The position numbers and the translations under genes were made by a program. Below, piece after piece: positions 1 through 13,100 of a stretch of DNA of 64,000 bases. The notes beneath the pieces were generated by a model. The model worked only from the letters and a program-made list of their open reading frames with translations. It was not told the DNA's origin and did no database searches. The DNA is from Pleodorina starrii (lineage: Eukaryota > Chlorophyta > Chlorophyceae > Chlamydomonadales > Volvocaceae). The stretch spans positions 2,480,001 to 2,544,000 of the forward strand of contig BRXU01000007.1 in the NCBI GenBank assembly GCA_030267565.1, in the 5' to 3' direction. How positions within the stretch are numbered: position 1 is the first letter of the stretch; the number at the start of each line of letters is the position of its first letter.

Positions 1-1
1 C

Positions 2-1885
2 GCCGCCAAGGGGATACTGCAAAGCGCCACGCTCAACGTGGACACCAAGCCTTACCCGGTTGGCCTGACCCTGCTACTGGTCAGTAACGACGCGGGCAAA
101 TCACACGTGAGCAGCCTCCGACAGGCGCTAGGTATGCGCACCACCCTGCCAGCGCCTACAGGTCAAGCCCAGCCGTGGATAGCCCCCCAGTGGGTACGGA
201 AACGCGTCCGCAAAATGACTGCCGGAGCGCCTGACCAGGCGGTGTCCTCTCGTAAGTGCAGCAACCCCACAACCGCTGAACGACGCTCCGCGCACCTGGC
301 GTTCCATGCAGCAAACCCGCTTCGGTACAACGCCCACGCCTCCATCTACACTGATGGGTCGGTTAGGGAAGTCGAGGTCGGGAACACCAAGATGTTAGGA
401 CTCGGCGCCGCAGCAGTCGACGCACTGACTGGACATACGCTCCTCGTAGATGTCAACCCAGGAGTCTACGGATGTCAAACAATTACGCGCTGTGAACTAA
501 GCGCGATACATCAGGCACTCACCATGCGACGCGGCCTACCTCAAAACCAAGCCCACCTCAGCATTTGGACGGACTCCAAAGCATCGCTCCATTTGATCCA
601 GAAGATGATAAACAACCCGCAAAAATTGCGGCTGAGTAAACATAGAGCACTGCTCGAGGACATCGTTGCCGCACTTTAAGCCCGGGCCGTCGCCAAGCTT
701 AAAACGTCGCTATTGAAAGTCAAAGCACACACAGGAGTTCGATATAATGAAGAAGCGGACAAAGCCGCCGTACAGGCTGCTATCCTTGCGGCGCAGGGAA
801 TGCTGCCGGCAGAAGCCGTAATAGAGAAAGCAGACAATAATCCAAGAAGTAAACACTGGTGGCTACGGAAGTCCGAGGGGACCGACGTAAACGCCGGTCG
901 CTACGCCAACGACCTTAACCGCGGCATCGACACTCTGGTCAGCCAGACGACACACAATGGGTACACCAACGAGACCGCATACGTCAAATACGTAGAGGAT
1001 GCCTTACCGGACCTAGAGATCAATGCCAGCACCAGAACCCTGCAGCGGGGCACGGGCCGGCACCGGCATTACAAACGGTGCCTCGACTACCTGTACGGAC
1101 AGCTCTGGAATGCCAAACTCGCAAAGCTCTTTCGAATGCCCCTTGTACCGGGCGGCCCAACGTCCACAGGCTACTGCCCTGTGTGCAAAGACCCCCAAAC
1201 AAAGACACGCATCCCTGACTCAGGAGCACACATCCTGGGAGGCTGCCAACACGCGCGAATGCACGCTCTCTATACCCTGCGACACAACCAAGCGGTACAA
1301 ACCATCACCAGAACACTCTCCAGAGGGGCCCATGGAGGCTGCTTTATCGTCATGGACGCCTGCAGCATGGAGGACAAGCCGGACTACGTGGCCGGCACAC
1401 GCCTGCCCAAGTGGCTGCTTCCCAACATCCCCGACGACGATCGGTCCAAAAAGCGCCCCGACCTGCTGCTTATCCCCAGCATACCCATCAGCGACACATG
1501 CTCACCGGGATACATGGGACCAGATGACCCCAGCGAGCACACTGTACACATAATCGAAGTAGGCTACACAGCCGACACAAATCACACACAGAAACAAAAC
1601 GACAAGGCCCATCAACACGCGGAACTAGCTCAGATGCTGACGGCGCACGGATGGAAAGTATGTTACACGAAACAGGAAGCAATTAGCCTGGGCTTCGCCG
1701 GCACCATCCGCAAAGACCTGCGACAACTGCTGACCTCACTGGGAACGAGCAACGAAGCGGCCAAAAAATGCTGCAACGACCTCCACGACCACGCTGTCCG
1801 AGCGTTGAACGCAATTGTCGCTGCCAGGAGGCAACTGGAGCGGGACCCCCGCCAACAGAGCACAACCAGCGCCGACCCGCCCTAA
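2..1885 (+). pseudogene. LINE polymerase C-terminus: RNase H plus CCHC-type finger, one in-frame stop
   Basis: The frame is open from base 2 and continues upstream of the window. RNase H catalytic blocks can be read: YTDGS, then CELSAI, then IWTDSKAS, and, after an in-frame TAA at 677-679, VKAHTGVRYNEEADKAA with the last His and Asp. The frame is the same on both sides of the TAA, so a single stop splits an otherwise continuous ORF between the third and fourth catalytic blocks. Downstream (about 1162-1265) a CPVC...H...C pattern resembles the C-terminal zinc finger of L1-type LINEs. The ORF ends with TAA at 1883-1885. I call it a pseudogene because of the stop; readthrough is possible but there is no evidence for it. 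Confidence 0.75.
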
Positions 1886-2001
1886 CCCGCCGCAACGGCG
1901 GGCTCCCAATCTCACCGCGGTAGCGGGAGAGGCCTGGGATCGGGGCAACCCGACACCCCACCCCTCCTGCTCCCATAACCCACGCCTCGGCTCTGTCGGG
2001 C

Positions 2002-2189
<188 letters not shown>

Positions 2190-2228
2190 TTTTTTCGCGG
2201 TTTTGGCACTACCTTTATATGGAAAAAC

Positions 2229-2560
2229 TGAAGGTTTTCTGAGTGAAACGAAGAAAACCAAGGTTTTCTGTGTATTTGCCGAGAGCGTTCTCGGCTGTTC
2301 GTTGGTGGTACGGCCTGGCCGTACCTGTGAGAGCGAAGGGCAAGTCGCGCTGAGCGCGACGGAAAGAGCAATTTCGCGAGTTCATATAGTCAGTACTCAC
2401 AGGTTTCCGCTGCGTCTTCTGCCCATTACACCGCCCCGCGGCAGATAGCGCAGTCGGTTACCAGGCTCGCCTCCTCCCACGGAAGCAAGCATACTCTTCT
2501 GCTCGCAGGTACCCGAGTTCATCCCCGTCTTCAAGCGGTAAGGCAACTACTCATGAAAAC
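2229..2560 (+). repeat. Repeat family R1, copy 1 (short element with tRNA-like core)
   Basis: A roughly 330-bp unit begins CTGAAGGTTTTCTGAG and ends CTCATGAAAAC, which are imperfect inverted ends. Related copies lie at 48745-49087 and 55919-56256 on the other strand, and a diverged one at 37687-37990. Around 2442-2540 there is a tRNA-like segment: an A-box-like TAGCGCAGTCGGTTA followed, about 60 bases on, by a B-box-like GAGTTCATCCC. It may therefore be a tRNA-derived short element or a MITE that captured a tRNA fragment. Confidence 0.65.
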
Positions 2561-2736
2561 TCCCTGATGCAGAGCAAGAGTTAACAAAAGGTAATAACAG
2601 CTTACTTGCTTGTCGTATTTAGATTGTATTATTGATTCCCTGCGCACACACGCACAGATGTAAATTTATATTTATATATATTATATCTGGGTTCTTGTAT
2701 TATACATTTATCAGTAAGGTTTTACAGCATTTGCAA

Positions 2737-2782
2737 CCAATCGACACACTGGCGGATCCTAACGGACTTCATCTTAATCTCA
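2737..2782 (+). promoter_or_regulatory. Conserved leader before HAP2 copy A
   Basis: This 46-bp block directly precedes the ATG and begins CCAATCGACACAC. It aligns with blocks of 45-46 bp before the start codons of all four other copies, which share CGACAC, the G-rich centre, GGACTTC and the CAATGCA start context. It is probably the 5' UTR or core promoter end of the gene. Confidence 0.6.
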
Positions 2783-5700
2783 ATGCATTTCTGCATTCTG
2801 AACTACGTAATACTTTATACATTTGTATGTTTTTTTCTCTGGGTGCCCAGGGCATCAGCCGAGGTGCTCGTGGCGGGTCGCCTTGAGAAATGCAACACCA
2901 CGGAGGTGCGACGCCTTTTAAGACTGCAGCAGCATAAAAGAAATGCCCCGGTATTTGTAACGTATCCATCTTAGAATGCAGGCCATACCGTGTTCCACCA
3001 AGATCGTCGTCCCCTTGACGTTTGGGGGCGGCAGAACCCTCTCGGCGGCTGAGAACTTCAAGTTCACGGTGAAATGCGTCAACTGGCAAGATACATGCGT
3101 GCGAAGGGATGGGATGAATATGCCGCCCGGATAACCACGCCGCTCCACTGCTATGGCCGCCGTGCGAGCGTGGTGTGCACGGCGATGAAGCCCTACTGCC
3201 CGTGTTTTACGGCCGTTGCGGTGCCTGCTTTACTTATTATTATTTCCCAGCATGGGATCCCTATCCATTGAGGCGATTTCGCCGGTGATTTGGTTAGTGG
3301 CCTGGTCTAGATGTTCTATTGAACATTAGACCCACAGAGTCGTGCGATCGCACTATGTAGCTGTTATCCAGCTCCTCTGTAATTAATTAATAATTGTTAT
3401 ACCTACGGGATGTTGTCGCACAGCCTCAAACGTTAACGATTGCGCACCCCAGGAACAATTGCAAATGGAGTCTCACAACCGCCCCCAATGATGCCTCATT
3501 CTGCCTCGCTATATATCCTGCGCCTCCTCCCCCTTACTTCATTGTTCATCCCCTCGCATCCCTCTCAGCCCGATGCTGACCTCGCCCCCTTCTCGACCGA
3601 CCCCCGTCTGCGTCTGCCAATAGTCTAACTAAGCACTCGCCCCCCCCCGGCGCTCCTTGCCCGCCACGCACACGCCTTCCCTTCTCCGTTGGTATAGTCC
3701 GGACGGACATTGTCCCTGCCCCTGCAGTGCGGCCATCGACGAAAACTGCAGCTGCCGGGACTTGTTGGCTCCCTTGCGGGTCACGCTCAACAAGTCGCTC
3801 GTGGCGACGTACGCGCTGACGTACTTGCAAACCTTCGACCAGAGTGCAACTGAAATTTCATTCCTTCCGCCCGATGGGGTTTGCAAGGTGTGCGCGCGAG
3901 TACGTACAAAGCCACGCACAGTTAGCATAGCGTCCCTCAACATATTTCAGGTTAAGCTGCTAGCCCCAGCGTGCGGCCATCCACCAACCTGGGCGAGTGT
4001 TTTGTATCTTATTGTCTCTTTTGGTCGTCGCCGCTGTGGGGAATTGGGCCAAGTTTGGTCCGTTTCCTCCGTCTGGCTGGTAAACGAACGAACCTTGCCG
4101 TCCAGGGCCATCCTTCGTTCATTAAACTGGGTAAACGGGACGACCGGTTGAACACTGCGTACGACAGCGAGCTTGACACTGCATGGTTACATTTGCATGC
4201 GCGTCCAGCTAGAAACAAACAAGTTGCAAGTTTAGGCATACGGACGCCTGAAATTCGTTTCATATCATGCTCGCTACGTACACGGTTTCTGCATTCACAA
4301 CCGGAGGACGACAATCAGCTGAAAGAGCGAGCGAGTCCTGGGTACGTACGGCAGATGCAACCAAGTGGTGTACCAAACCCGTCCGCCGTCAGACGGACCG
4401 GATGAATTGTTTGAGGGCATTCCTTCGTCTCGCTGGTATGTAGACAGCTGCCGCCCTTCAGCCGGCACTTCCGTCGTTCGTCCAGCCGGACAAACGGGCC
4501 TTCATCGATCAGCCGTGTTCCGAAAACGGCCTTTCGGGCCGTTGGATCACCCAGACGATGAAAGTTTAACAGAGCTTTACTCACCGCACCCAGGATTCAG
4601 TACTAGCATCCCAAACGGATACGATGGAGAAAAGTTTCCTCCGGCCGCCGACAAACCGACCGACTCTGCAGCTGCTAGCTACGCGCCAAGAACGCCCGAA
4701 ACACTAAGCATTTGAGCCCTAAACCCCAACCCCCACGACATGCCGCAGGACCACAACGAGCCCAATACCACTTGCGGCCTTTGGCCTGGCAGCCAGGGCT
4801 TTTGCTGCAAATGCAACAGCAGCAAGGAGGGCCACATGTGCGTTGTTTGTTGGTACGGTATTGCTGCTTCTGTTTTGCATGTTCAATTTGACTAAATGTT
4901 CACGTAGGTCAGCGGAGCGGCGGGTCATGGGTGATATGGGTGAATGTACGCCATCAGGGGCCCGGCTGCGAAAAAGGGACAGGGACGGAACGGGGCGGGC
5001 TTACTTATGCCATTGTCCTCAACGGAAATGGAGGTACGGATTACATAGTGTTTGGGGTGCCTGGTGTAAGGTTGCTTGCAGCAGCTTACGCACCAAGTGG
5101 CACAAGTTATTGAACACGCATTTCTGTGCAGCGGCGTATTCGTTACGTATCGCGTCCGTCGCTGCACCTAAATGACCTCATACACATATGCTTGTATGCC
5201 GTCGCGACTACTCGACTGCTGCACCTCGATATCCCGTCCCCCTCCAATTCCATCCTCGTCTGCATCCACCTTTCAGACGCGCCCGCCTGAGCTGCATGAA
5301 CGGGTCAATAACGACATATGCTGCCCATTGCATGAAGCGATCGGGCAGTAGGCACGTGGTGAGATGTCGGACGTACGTATGTATATGACGTCCCTTATGC
5401 CTTCCAGCCCGTTCATCCCTTTCTATACAACAACTGCACCAACCGAATTATTAAGACAGCGTACGTATAGCCCGAGGGCCGGTTGGTTTCAACTCGTGGT
5501 TGGCCATGACCCGGGGGTGTGTTGCGACCTGTGGCACAGTTGGTCATTGTGACCTGGAATTGGTTGGTGCTCGCATCGCTTCAAATACCTCACCTTGACT
5601 GTGTGCAGGCCTACCAGATGGGCCCTGCCTCGCCGAGTTTCAGCATCAGTGTCACTGTGGCCGTAACAACCACATCTGCACCTGCACCCACACCCTCCTC

Positions 5701-8700
5701 TGCTGCTGCCAACAACGACAACACCACCGCCTCTGGCACCACCACACTCAGCAACATTGTGACTACCCGCTACGAGGAATTACTCTTAAGCACATCTTCG
5801 CCATACTCCAGGAACTCCGAGCTCGTGCACGCCACACTGGAGGGCAAACCGCAGCTACCGGATTTCAGGTGTGATCAGCGCACGCACGTACGTAAACACC
5901 ACACATATATACATATGGACTTGAAGGTAATACGGAAGCATGGAAGGGTACGGACGTACGTTTACATGTATGACTGGAGGCACGCGCGGGCGCGGGGCAC
6001 TGACTGTTGTGAATGCACTTGTGCATGGCGCAAGTTGCAATGCCCGCCGGTGGAATTAAGACCACTCCAGCACAACGACTTTTTCCTGTCATCGGCATGG
6101 GTGATCCCACGGGTAGAGGGGCGCCGGCCATGGCCCATCGATAACTTGATACGCGCTGCCCCCCTACCTATGCTTTGCAAGCTTGGTCTTGCTTCCTCTT
6201 GTCTTTTGTATTCTCCCCGCTCGGCCACCGCGCGCTCTCATGGCACGCTCTGACGGTCATCTCTTTCCAGCCGCATTACAAAACCTCCCATCCATCCTCC
6301 CAGTCAGCTCCACAACATCTGTAACAGTACCAATCGCTTGAGCCACCTCCTCCGCCGCTCCCTCGCTCGCTTGTCCGCCATGCAAACTCCCGATCCAGCA
6401 ATCGACTGCTCGTCTTACCGGAGCCAGCGAGCAGTGACAGGAAAGGCTTGCTCGACATGAACAACAATCAACGCACATCTTGGATGCTCATAGAAAAGGG
6501 CTCGTTCAGCATGGACGGTAGGTGCGTGTCGTATGCACGATGCCTTACGATACGCGTGGGAGAAGTAATATGCCAGGAGAGCCCCGACGGGCTTTGTGAC
6601 GGCGCCTGATGAAGACGGCGCCTGATGGTATCACCAACAAAGGCAGCAGGCCCGCTGATCAGGCCTTAGGGCCTCGGTTGCCGCCATGCGTTGTTCTGCG
6701 TTCTTTGTTCTTACCTCCCTACGCAAAGGCGCTGCCTGTGACAAGATCGGCACCGGCTCCTCGGCATTCCTCCATCAGCCAAACGGATGCGACCGGGCCC
6801 CTGGGGTAAGCTTTGAGGATGGATTGCCCCACTGATCGCCGTGGCAGTGCGGGCCAGGGGGGCCCTACAGTAGGGTACCTTGCTTGAACTACTTACTGAG
6901 CACTAGTGGCCCAGAAAGAGGAGCAGATGATGATGAGGTCCGCACAAGTCTGACTCGCTTTGCTTTGCGCCCCGCATCAGTCATTTTTGTATGTCTGTGT
7001 TGTGTACCCTTGCGCATATGTATTACGAATTTCTTATTCTGAAATGAAATCACACAAACCAACCCTTCATTCCCACAGGCCTGCCTTTCAGGCCAGCTAA
7101 ATGATCTGTACAACGCAGATATGCAGAGGGTCAGAAATGGCAGTGTTCCCCTGTATATGGTGACACAGTACAATACCGGTGAGGAGGCCAAGGTACGCTG
7201 TTGTGGGGCCTGCTGTGCGTAGACGGATGGCCTCGATTGGGATGAACATTTCGGTCCACAGCAGGCACGAGGGTGACTTACCATCCGCTATTCCCCCGTC
7301 TGTCCTCCATGGAAACGCTGCAAACGCTGTAAATCCATGTATTTTATGATGCACAACGTGTACGGCAGCTGAACATTGATGCTGGTGTCCTAAGCTTCGC
7401 GCTGCCGGTGACCAGCCAAACGGAGTTTGTGGTCACGCTTTCGGTGGCGGCGGACAATGTGCAGCTTACCACCAACGGAAGCCCCGGCCAGGTACGATCC
7501 GTATGGCTACGGACAAAAAACCCGTTTCTCTCCCGTATAAGCAATATCTGACGCTGCTGTGGCCGGCGTTCGACGGAAATAGCGAGCGACATCCGCACTT
7601 GGAATGATGACGTAGGGCGGGTAGAGGATGGCATGACCTTGGGAAATTGCGAATCTCGTATCAATGCTGCTGGGCAAAGAATGAAAACCCCTCATCAGCC
7701 CTGGGCATATCCGTCGATGCGGCGTTGTTGTGCGTTGCAAGAATCACATTGCGCGGCGGCGGCATGTGTCGAGCAGTATATGTAACCAGTAATGGCGTTT
7801 GCAGAGGGCTCCAATAATGCACCATATCGATCGGGTTTCAGAGAACAAATGGCTGCCTTATCGTGTACGTACAGCACTGCGCAACGGAGTAACCATTCTG
7901 AACTGCAGGGCGGCGTTTCCGGCTTGATGAAGATGTACTCTTTCAGCGCCAATGCAACTATTATGTACAACGAAGTAACACCAACTAACGGTACTAGTGG
8001 CAACGACACAAGTGCAGCAGGTAGCTGCAAAAAGGTACGGCGCGCGTTACGGCACACTGTGGCGTTCTTTTGAGGAGACAGATGCAGACAATGGACATAA
8101 GAATGGGCTGCTGGAAGAGGGTTGTTAGGCCAACAAAAAATGGGGATGTAGCCTTGCAAGATATTAGATATTAGAGGGATGGGTTGAAGGTGGTGAGGTG
8201 CGATGATCGATCGGAGGCACGGGCGGCTATAGACTGCGGCGCGCGGGTCCGCAGTGCCGCAGCGGGAGATGAACGCTTCCGTGCTGATGCTGCTGAACTA
8301 TCTTCATGCACGGAGGCGCAGATGACGGTCACCTGCGCCGCCGCCCTTTGTTTCGATTCAATTTTTTGCCATCAGCAGGTGTGCAAGAGCGCCATAAACG
8401 TCGTCTGCTTCATGAAAAACCGCTGCTGGTCTAAAGTGGCCGTATTCCTGGGAATTTTGGGCGGCTCGGCCGCAGGATGCTACTTCTTGTACTGGGTCGC
8501 CAAGCGGTACTGGTGCAACGGCATGGCCGCCGCCAACACCGCCGCCAGGGCCTATCCCGAGCCGCAGTGGCGGACCAACCCGCACGCGCAGCAACACCCC
8601 CAAGACGGGCATGACTTCAATTCGATCGATCGGCGAAGTCCGAGTCCTTGGCAGCCCCCTGCCAGAACATATCAAGACCGATATGCGGATGCAGACCGCC

Positions 8701-8945
8701 CCTACGGCTTTGACGGCTATGGCGGTGGATATGCAGCAGGCCGACGCCATGACGACTGGGCTGGGCTCAATTCGAATGATCGGCGAAGTCCGAGTCCGTG
8801 GCAGCCCCCTGCCAGAACATATCAAGACCGATACGCGGATGCAGACGGCCCGTATGGCTTTGGCGCCGGGTATGCGGGCCCCCAGTCACCGATGCGCGGC
8901 GAGGGGCCGTGGTCAGACGGTTTTTACTACAATCGGTACGGCTAA
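2783..8945 (+). CDS. HAP2: HAP2/GCS1-like gamete fusogen, copy A (657 aa, 12 exons)
   Basis: Exons: 2783-2905, 2982-3085, 3698-3887, 4749-4837, 5277-5358, 5609-5868, 6399-6517, 6729-6805, 7079-7192, 7369-7491, 7909-8034, 8379-8945. HAP2 is the single-pass class II fusogen that merges gamete membranes. A signal peptide (residues 1 to about 26) is followed by AGRLEKC, CRDL, the CCKC block, a fusion-loop exon with 11 residues between its cysteines, ACLSGQLNDL, the membrane-proximal four-Cys motif and one TM helix. Intron 2 uses a GC donor (3086). A is the most diverged copy: the KPYE motif in exon 3 and the DPxWY end of exon 5 are lost. The exon for domain III (exon 11 in B, C and E) is absent, yet frame is kept because exons 10 and 12 are both phase 0. 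The tail carries a 33-residue unit twice (about 8617-8715 and 8770-8868) and ends YYNRYG. It may have lost fusion activity. Confidence 0.85.
3243..3390 (+). repeat. Repeat family R2, copy 1 (about 150-bp hairpin element)
   Basis: This unit lies in intron 2 of copy A. It runs from TTTCCCAG to TAATTAATTAA and is nearly identical to 53779-53940 and 58770-58916. It contains a hairpin around GGTCTAGATGTTC / GAACATTAGACC and the palindrome GTGCGATCGCAC. Shorter matches to its TAATTA end occur near 27240 and 36665 in inverted orientation. It is probably a small non-autonomous element spreading in introns. Confidence 0.7.
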
Positions 8946-10143
8946 TTGATGTTTGTTTGTTATTATAGCTGTCTCCTTTGATTGAACAGAGTTGCGATTC
9001 ACGCAAAGTGACGGCGGAGTACCTGATACAGCTGGCTGATGACTCCGTTTCTCCAGACGACGTATCGCTGCCTGTTTTGGCGTTTAAAAATTTAAGTTCC
9101 AATAGTTGAGCGAGTTGTTCAGGTCTTCTACGTCACACTCCCGTTACGATTTTGACCTTTTTGCGAGCAAGGTAGTCAGAAGGACCACATAGGGAATGTA
9201 CCCAGATATGCACGTAGCTAGAGGGGCGTTTCGGGGCTACAGGCTATGCTGGCGTTATTACGTAGGTCATGGCGTGTCACGCGGTGTGCTTTTTTTCAGG
9301 TTTTTGCTTTTTGCCTCCGTTTATAACCTGGTACGCACGGGGAAATTTTGGTTTCCTTTCCGTTTATATTGATGGGCCCACGTTGTTCCCACGTTCGTTG
9401 TACCCATCGTGGGCGAGTGGCCCACGTTATTAATTGTACCACGTCAGCGTGCTGTATGGTGGCTTGAGGTAGGTTTGCTTGGTTATACATGTTGGACGGC
9501 CGTTATATATATACGTACTTGGCTTTCTGTCTATGTTCAACAGCAGGTGGTTGGAACTGACACAGAGCTTGCAGCAGTGCAGGAGGCTCGGTGCTGGTGA
9601 GGGGCCTGGTTGGACTCGGCCTCGGTCCTACAGAAACACGGTGCCCAGCAGCGCCGTCCGATGGGCATACGTATACATACCTGCAAGAAGGAGCAGTAGT
9701 GGCTTGGATGGCTGAAGCATTCAAGGCTCTCACTTTCATCTCAGTGTTGTACTATGAGTACATAGATAGCAGTGCGCAAATATGAGAGGCACGCACGGAG
9801 AGGCCGGCCTAGGAGGGTTGCGAACGAAAGTACGTTCAGGCTTGCTTACGTTACGTACGAACGTACGTACCTGACATACATATCCATCGTGCATGCATCG
9901 CCGGCTCATCAAACAATCAAGTCTGGATGTGTGGGATCGTTGCACCCCTAATTTCATCAAAAATCCTGTAAGCTACAAGATAAGCTACTGGAATAAGCAC
10001 GGACAGGGAGGCGATATGTACTGACATGCCGTATTACATAGCTTATTAAAGATCGCTAATGCACTTGTGCGCAACGCGAAATCGATGGTTTCACTGCAAC
10101 GTCATCTTATGAACATTTATGCTAGTACTGCCCTGGCCACCAG
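8946..10143. other. Spacer between copies A and B
   Basis: No gene is visible. The spacer holds the 3' flank of A and short stretches rich in the self-complementary ACGTACGT word, for example around 9850-9870. The reading frames here are short and show no recognisable motif. Confidence 0.6.
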
Positions 10144-10189
10144 CCAATCGACACACAGGCGGAGCCTAGCAGACTTAACCTGAAATCCA
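10144..10189 (+). promoter_or_regulatory. Conserved leader before HAP2 copy B
   Basis: This is the 46-bp block homologous to that before copy A, starting CCAATCGACACAC and ending at the ATG. Confidence 0.6.
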
Positions 10190-13100
10190 ATGCAAGTATG
10201 CAATTGGTACAATGTAGTCCTTAATATTGTTTATTTGTATTCCCTCTTGTCAACGGGAGCATCGTTCGAGGTGACGGCAGGTCGTCTGGAAAAATGCATC
10301 GCCTTCGATGTATGTATGTGCACCGCTATGTACAATTTTGCTGCCATCAAGGCAAAGTACTGTAAATAATAAATATGGATCTAAGCGCAACGTATTATGC
10401 AGGTTGTCCAATGCTCAAACAAAATTGTTATTCCACTTACATTTCCTAGCGGCGAAACACTTAAAAGCGAGCAGTTCGAATTCACACTCAAATGCGTAAA
10501 CAGGTAAGGAAGGTGCCGTGCAAAGGTTGCCATCGGCGCCTGATTGCCGACTTATGTGTCAATACCCTAACTTCATCAATCACCCTTAGTTTGCCTGCTG
10601 TCCTGTGTGCATTCGTTTGCTGACGAGGCCGCCGCCTACTTGCTGTTGCCTAGTGCCCCAGTCGCTGTATGTATTGTGAAGTTTGGGTGAGGGGAAGTTG
10701 GCTTCGCTGTCCTCAGCGGACAAGTAGCTAGCTTCCCGGGTGTAACGGCTTTCAGCAGTGTATTAGACATTAATTAATGACGCCCCGTGCGTACGTACTG
10801 CTTCCAGCGAGCTGTAGCACGGGGTAGCAAGGTATATATGCATACGTAGCGTCCTCCCCTCGACTACATGCATACGTACCTCTCAGCGCGCTTCTGTTCT
10901 TTCAACCAGCCCCCTCTACACGTTCCTGAAGTCGGGAGACTGAGACGGGAGTCGGGAGCATGCATGCATGTAGCATGTTAGAGGATTGCCGCTCACGCGC
11001 AGCAACCGAATTGCTTTTGGATCAAGCAACTAAGGACGGCGCGCGTTTTGATGTTATATCCCCGTGATGCTGCTTGCATGATCGCTTCGTCCTGAAATAA
11101 ATCACTATCCATGTGCTAGATAGGGCCTAACGTTTTTAGTGGGTATTAACCGCTTGTCGGGACCCACATAAAGTCGGGACATAGATGCGTTTCCCCGGTA
11201 AATCCGTCCCCGCCTGTCCCTCCCGCCGGTTCCCGGCCCCGCCCCACCCTTCCCTATTGTACCTCTGGCGTCCCTGGCGCCCTCAAACACGCCCTGGCGC
11301 CGCGCGCCGTGCAGCCCGGACAGTCGGTGCCCCTGTACCTGTGATCCGGCCAGCGATGATTTCTGCCGCTGCCGGGACCTGGCGGCCCCATTGCGGCTTT
11401 GGCTGAGCAAGTCGCCACTCGTTGCGTCATTCCAACTGACGCCAGTGCAAAGATTTAACTGGAAGCCATATGAAGAAGTCACACTGCTGCCGAATGACAA
11501 GAGTGACAAGGTGTGCAGGCGCGTGCGTTGTTGATTGCAAGCAAGCTATGAATGTGCGTAGTCTGAGTACGGTATTCTGTCCCCGTGTGCGCAGACGACG
11601 GAATTTGTACGACCGATCTGACCATCTGAAGTGCAACTCCATCTTAACCGCGCATCACTGCCTCCCGTCGCCTGAAACCCCAACCAGATCAACCCCGAAG
11701 TCAACCCCATCTGCGGATTCGAATCTCCCCCGGGCTCTGGGTCGACGATAATGCCGAAAGCCCAGGGCTTTTGCTGCAAGTGCAACAGCAGCCAACTTGT
11801 CCTTGATGAAGTGACAAAGCTAGTGTGAGTAGTGGTCGGGTATTATGTATTGTCCTCCGCGGCACAGATCACCAGGTTTAATACAACAGGTCCCGTGGCT
11901 GGGCCGACCACCATGCATGCAAGTAGACCGACTATGCACGTAAACCCAACCCTTGCCCACTTTACCTCTTTCAGACGCGCGGACGTTGACTGTGACATTA
12001 CCCAGAGTATTGTATCCGCACACTGCCTGAAGTACGATCCCCGCTGGTACCTGGTGAGTTTCTCGGTCGTCTCAGAAATCCAGCGGCACAGCTGCCTGGC
12101 CTGTTTGGCTCTTTAATGCCTTCATTCTCTGGCTTTGAGTTCGAGTGTTTGAGTTAATATTACCCAGGCGCAGGATTTGTGTTGAAGTTTATTCGTGCCT
12201 TCCCCCAGTTGCCCGCCCGTCAAGACTTCGTGTCTGCCATTGGGTGCCCTAGACGGGAAAGTCTCCGATTGGTTGCGGCTGTGGCGAGCTGGAAATGTAC
12301 CGATAATATCGATCGTAGTAGTTCCATACTCGGCGGGAAGGGTTGGGTAAACGGGCCGTCTGGCCGCCGTCTACTGCCTCCTGGTCATATGGCCGGTTGG
12401 GCATGGTGGTGCTGCACCGCACCGTGCAGGCCTTTCATCTGGGCCCTGCATCACCGCAATTCAACCTTAACGTCACCGTGGCAGTACCCAGCACATCGGC
12501 ACTCGCATCCACGCGCTCGACCGCTAATAACACCATCAACACACGCAGCGAGCTGCAACTGTCATTGGGCACGTCCTCGCCAAGGGCTACACCAGACAGC
12601 GGCCAACAACTTTTCTATGGGAAGCTGGATGCTAATATCATACAGCTGCCTGATTTCAGGTATAGTTTTATGTATGGTTACATATGAACCGCAACTAACG
12701 GAACTGAATCGTTATTCTACCCCTAGGGTCTATGTAGTGATTAACCAGCTGCTGTGGTGCGGGGGTAGATTTGTGCAGCTCCCACTGTACTGTACTTGGC
12801 AGTGGGTGAGGTCTTTGTGATACTTTATGATTAACCACCAGCCTTGACCAGTATTCTTTCCCACCCTTGTACGTACCTGTGTCACTCGCTTCGTAAGCTT
12901 ACTCTGTCCTCGTCCTACTTGTTTCAATTAACCCGGTCGCCCCCTAAAACAGCAATAGTCTGCTCGTCCTACCCGATCCAGAGAGCAAATTAATGGAAGA
13001 CATGCTCGCCACAGCAAACAACGCCAGCAGCCGAACTGACTGGATGCTGATCGACCAGGGCATGTTCAGCATGGATGGTAGGTGCATAACATGTACGCGT

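Noticed and set aside
7493..7908. Search for a hidden domain-III exon in copy A
   Set aside because: No frame shows the Cys/NVTN/GRL pattern of exon 11; the open stretch before 7909 does not resemble it.
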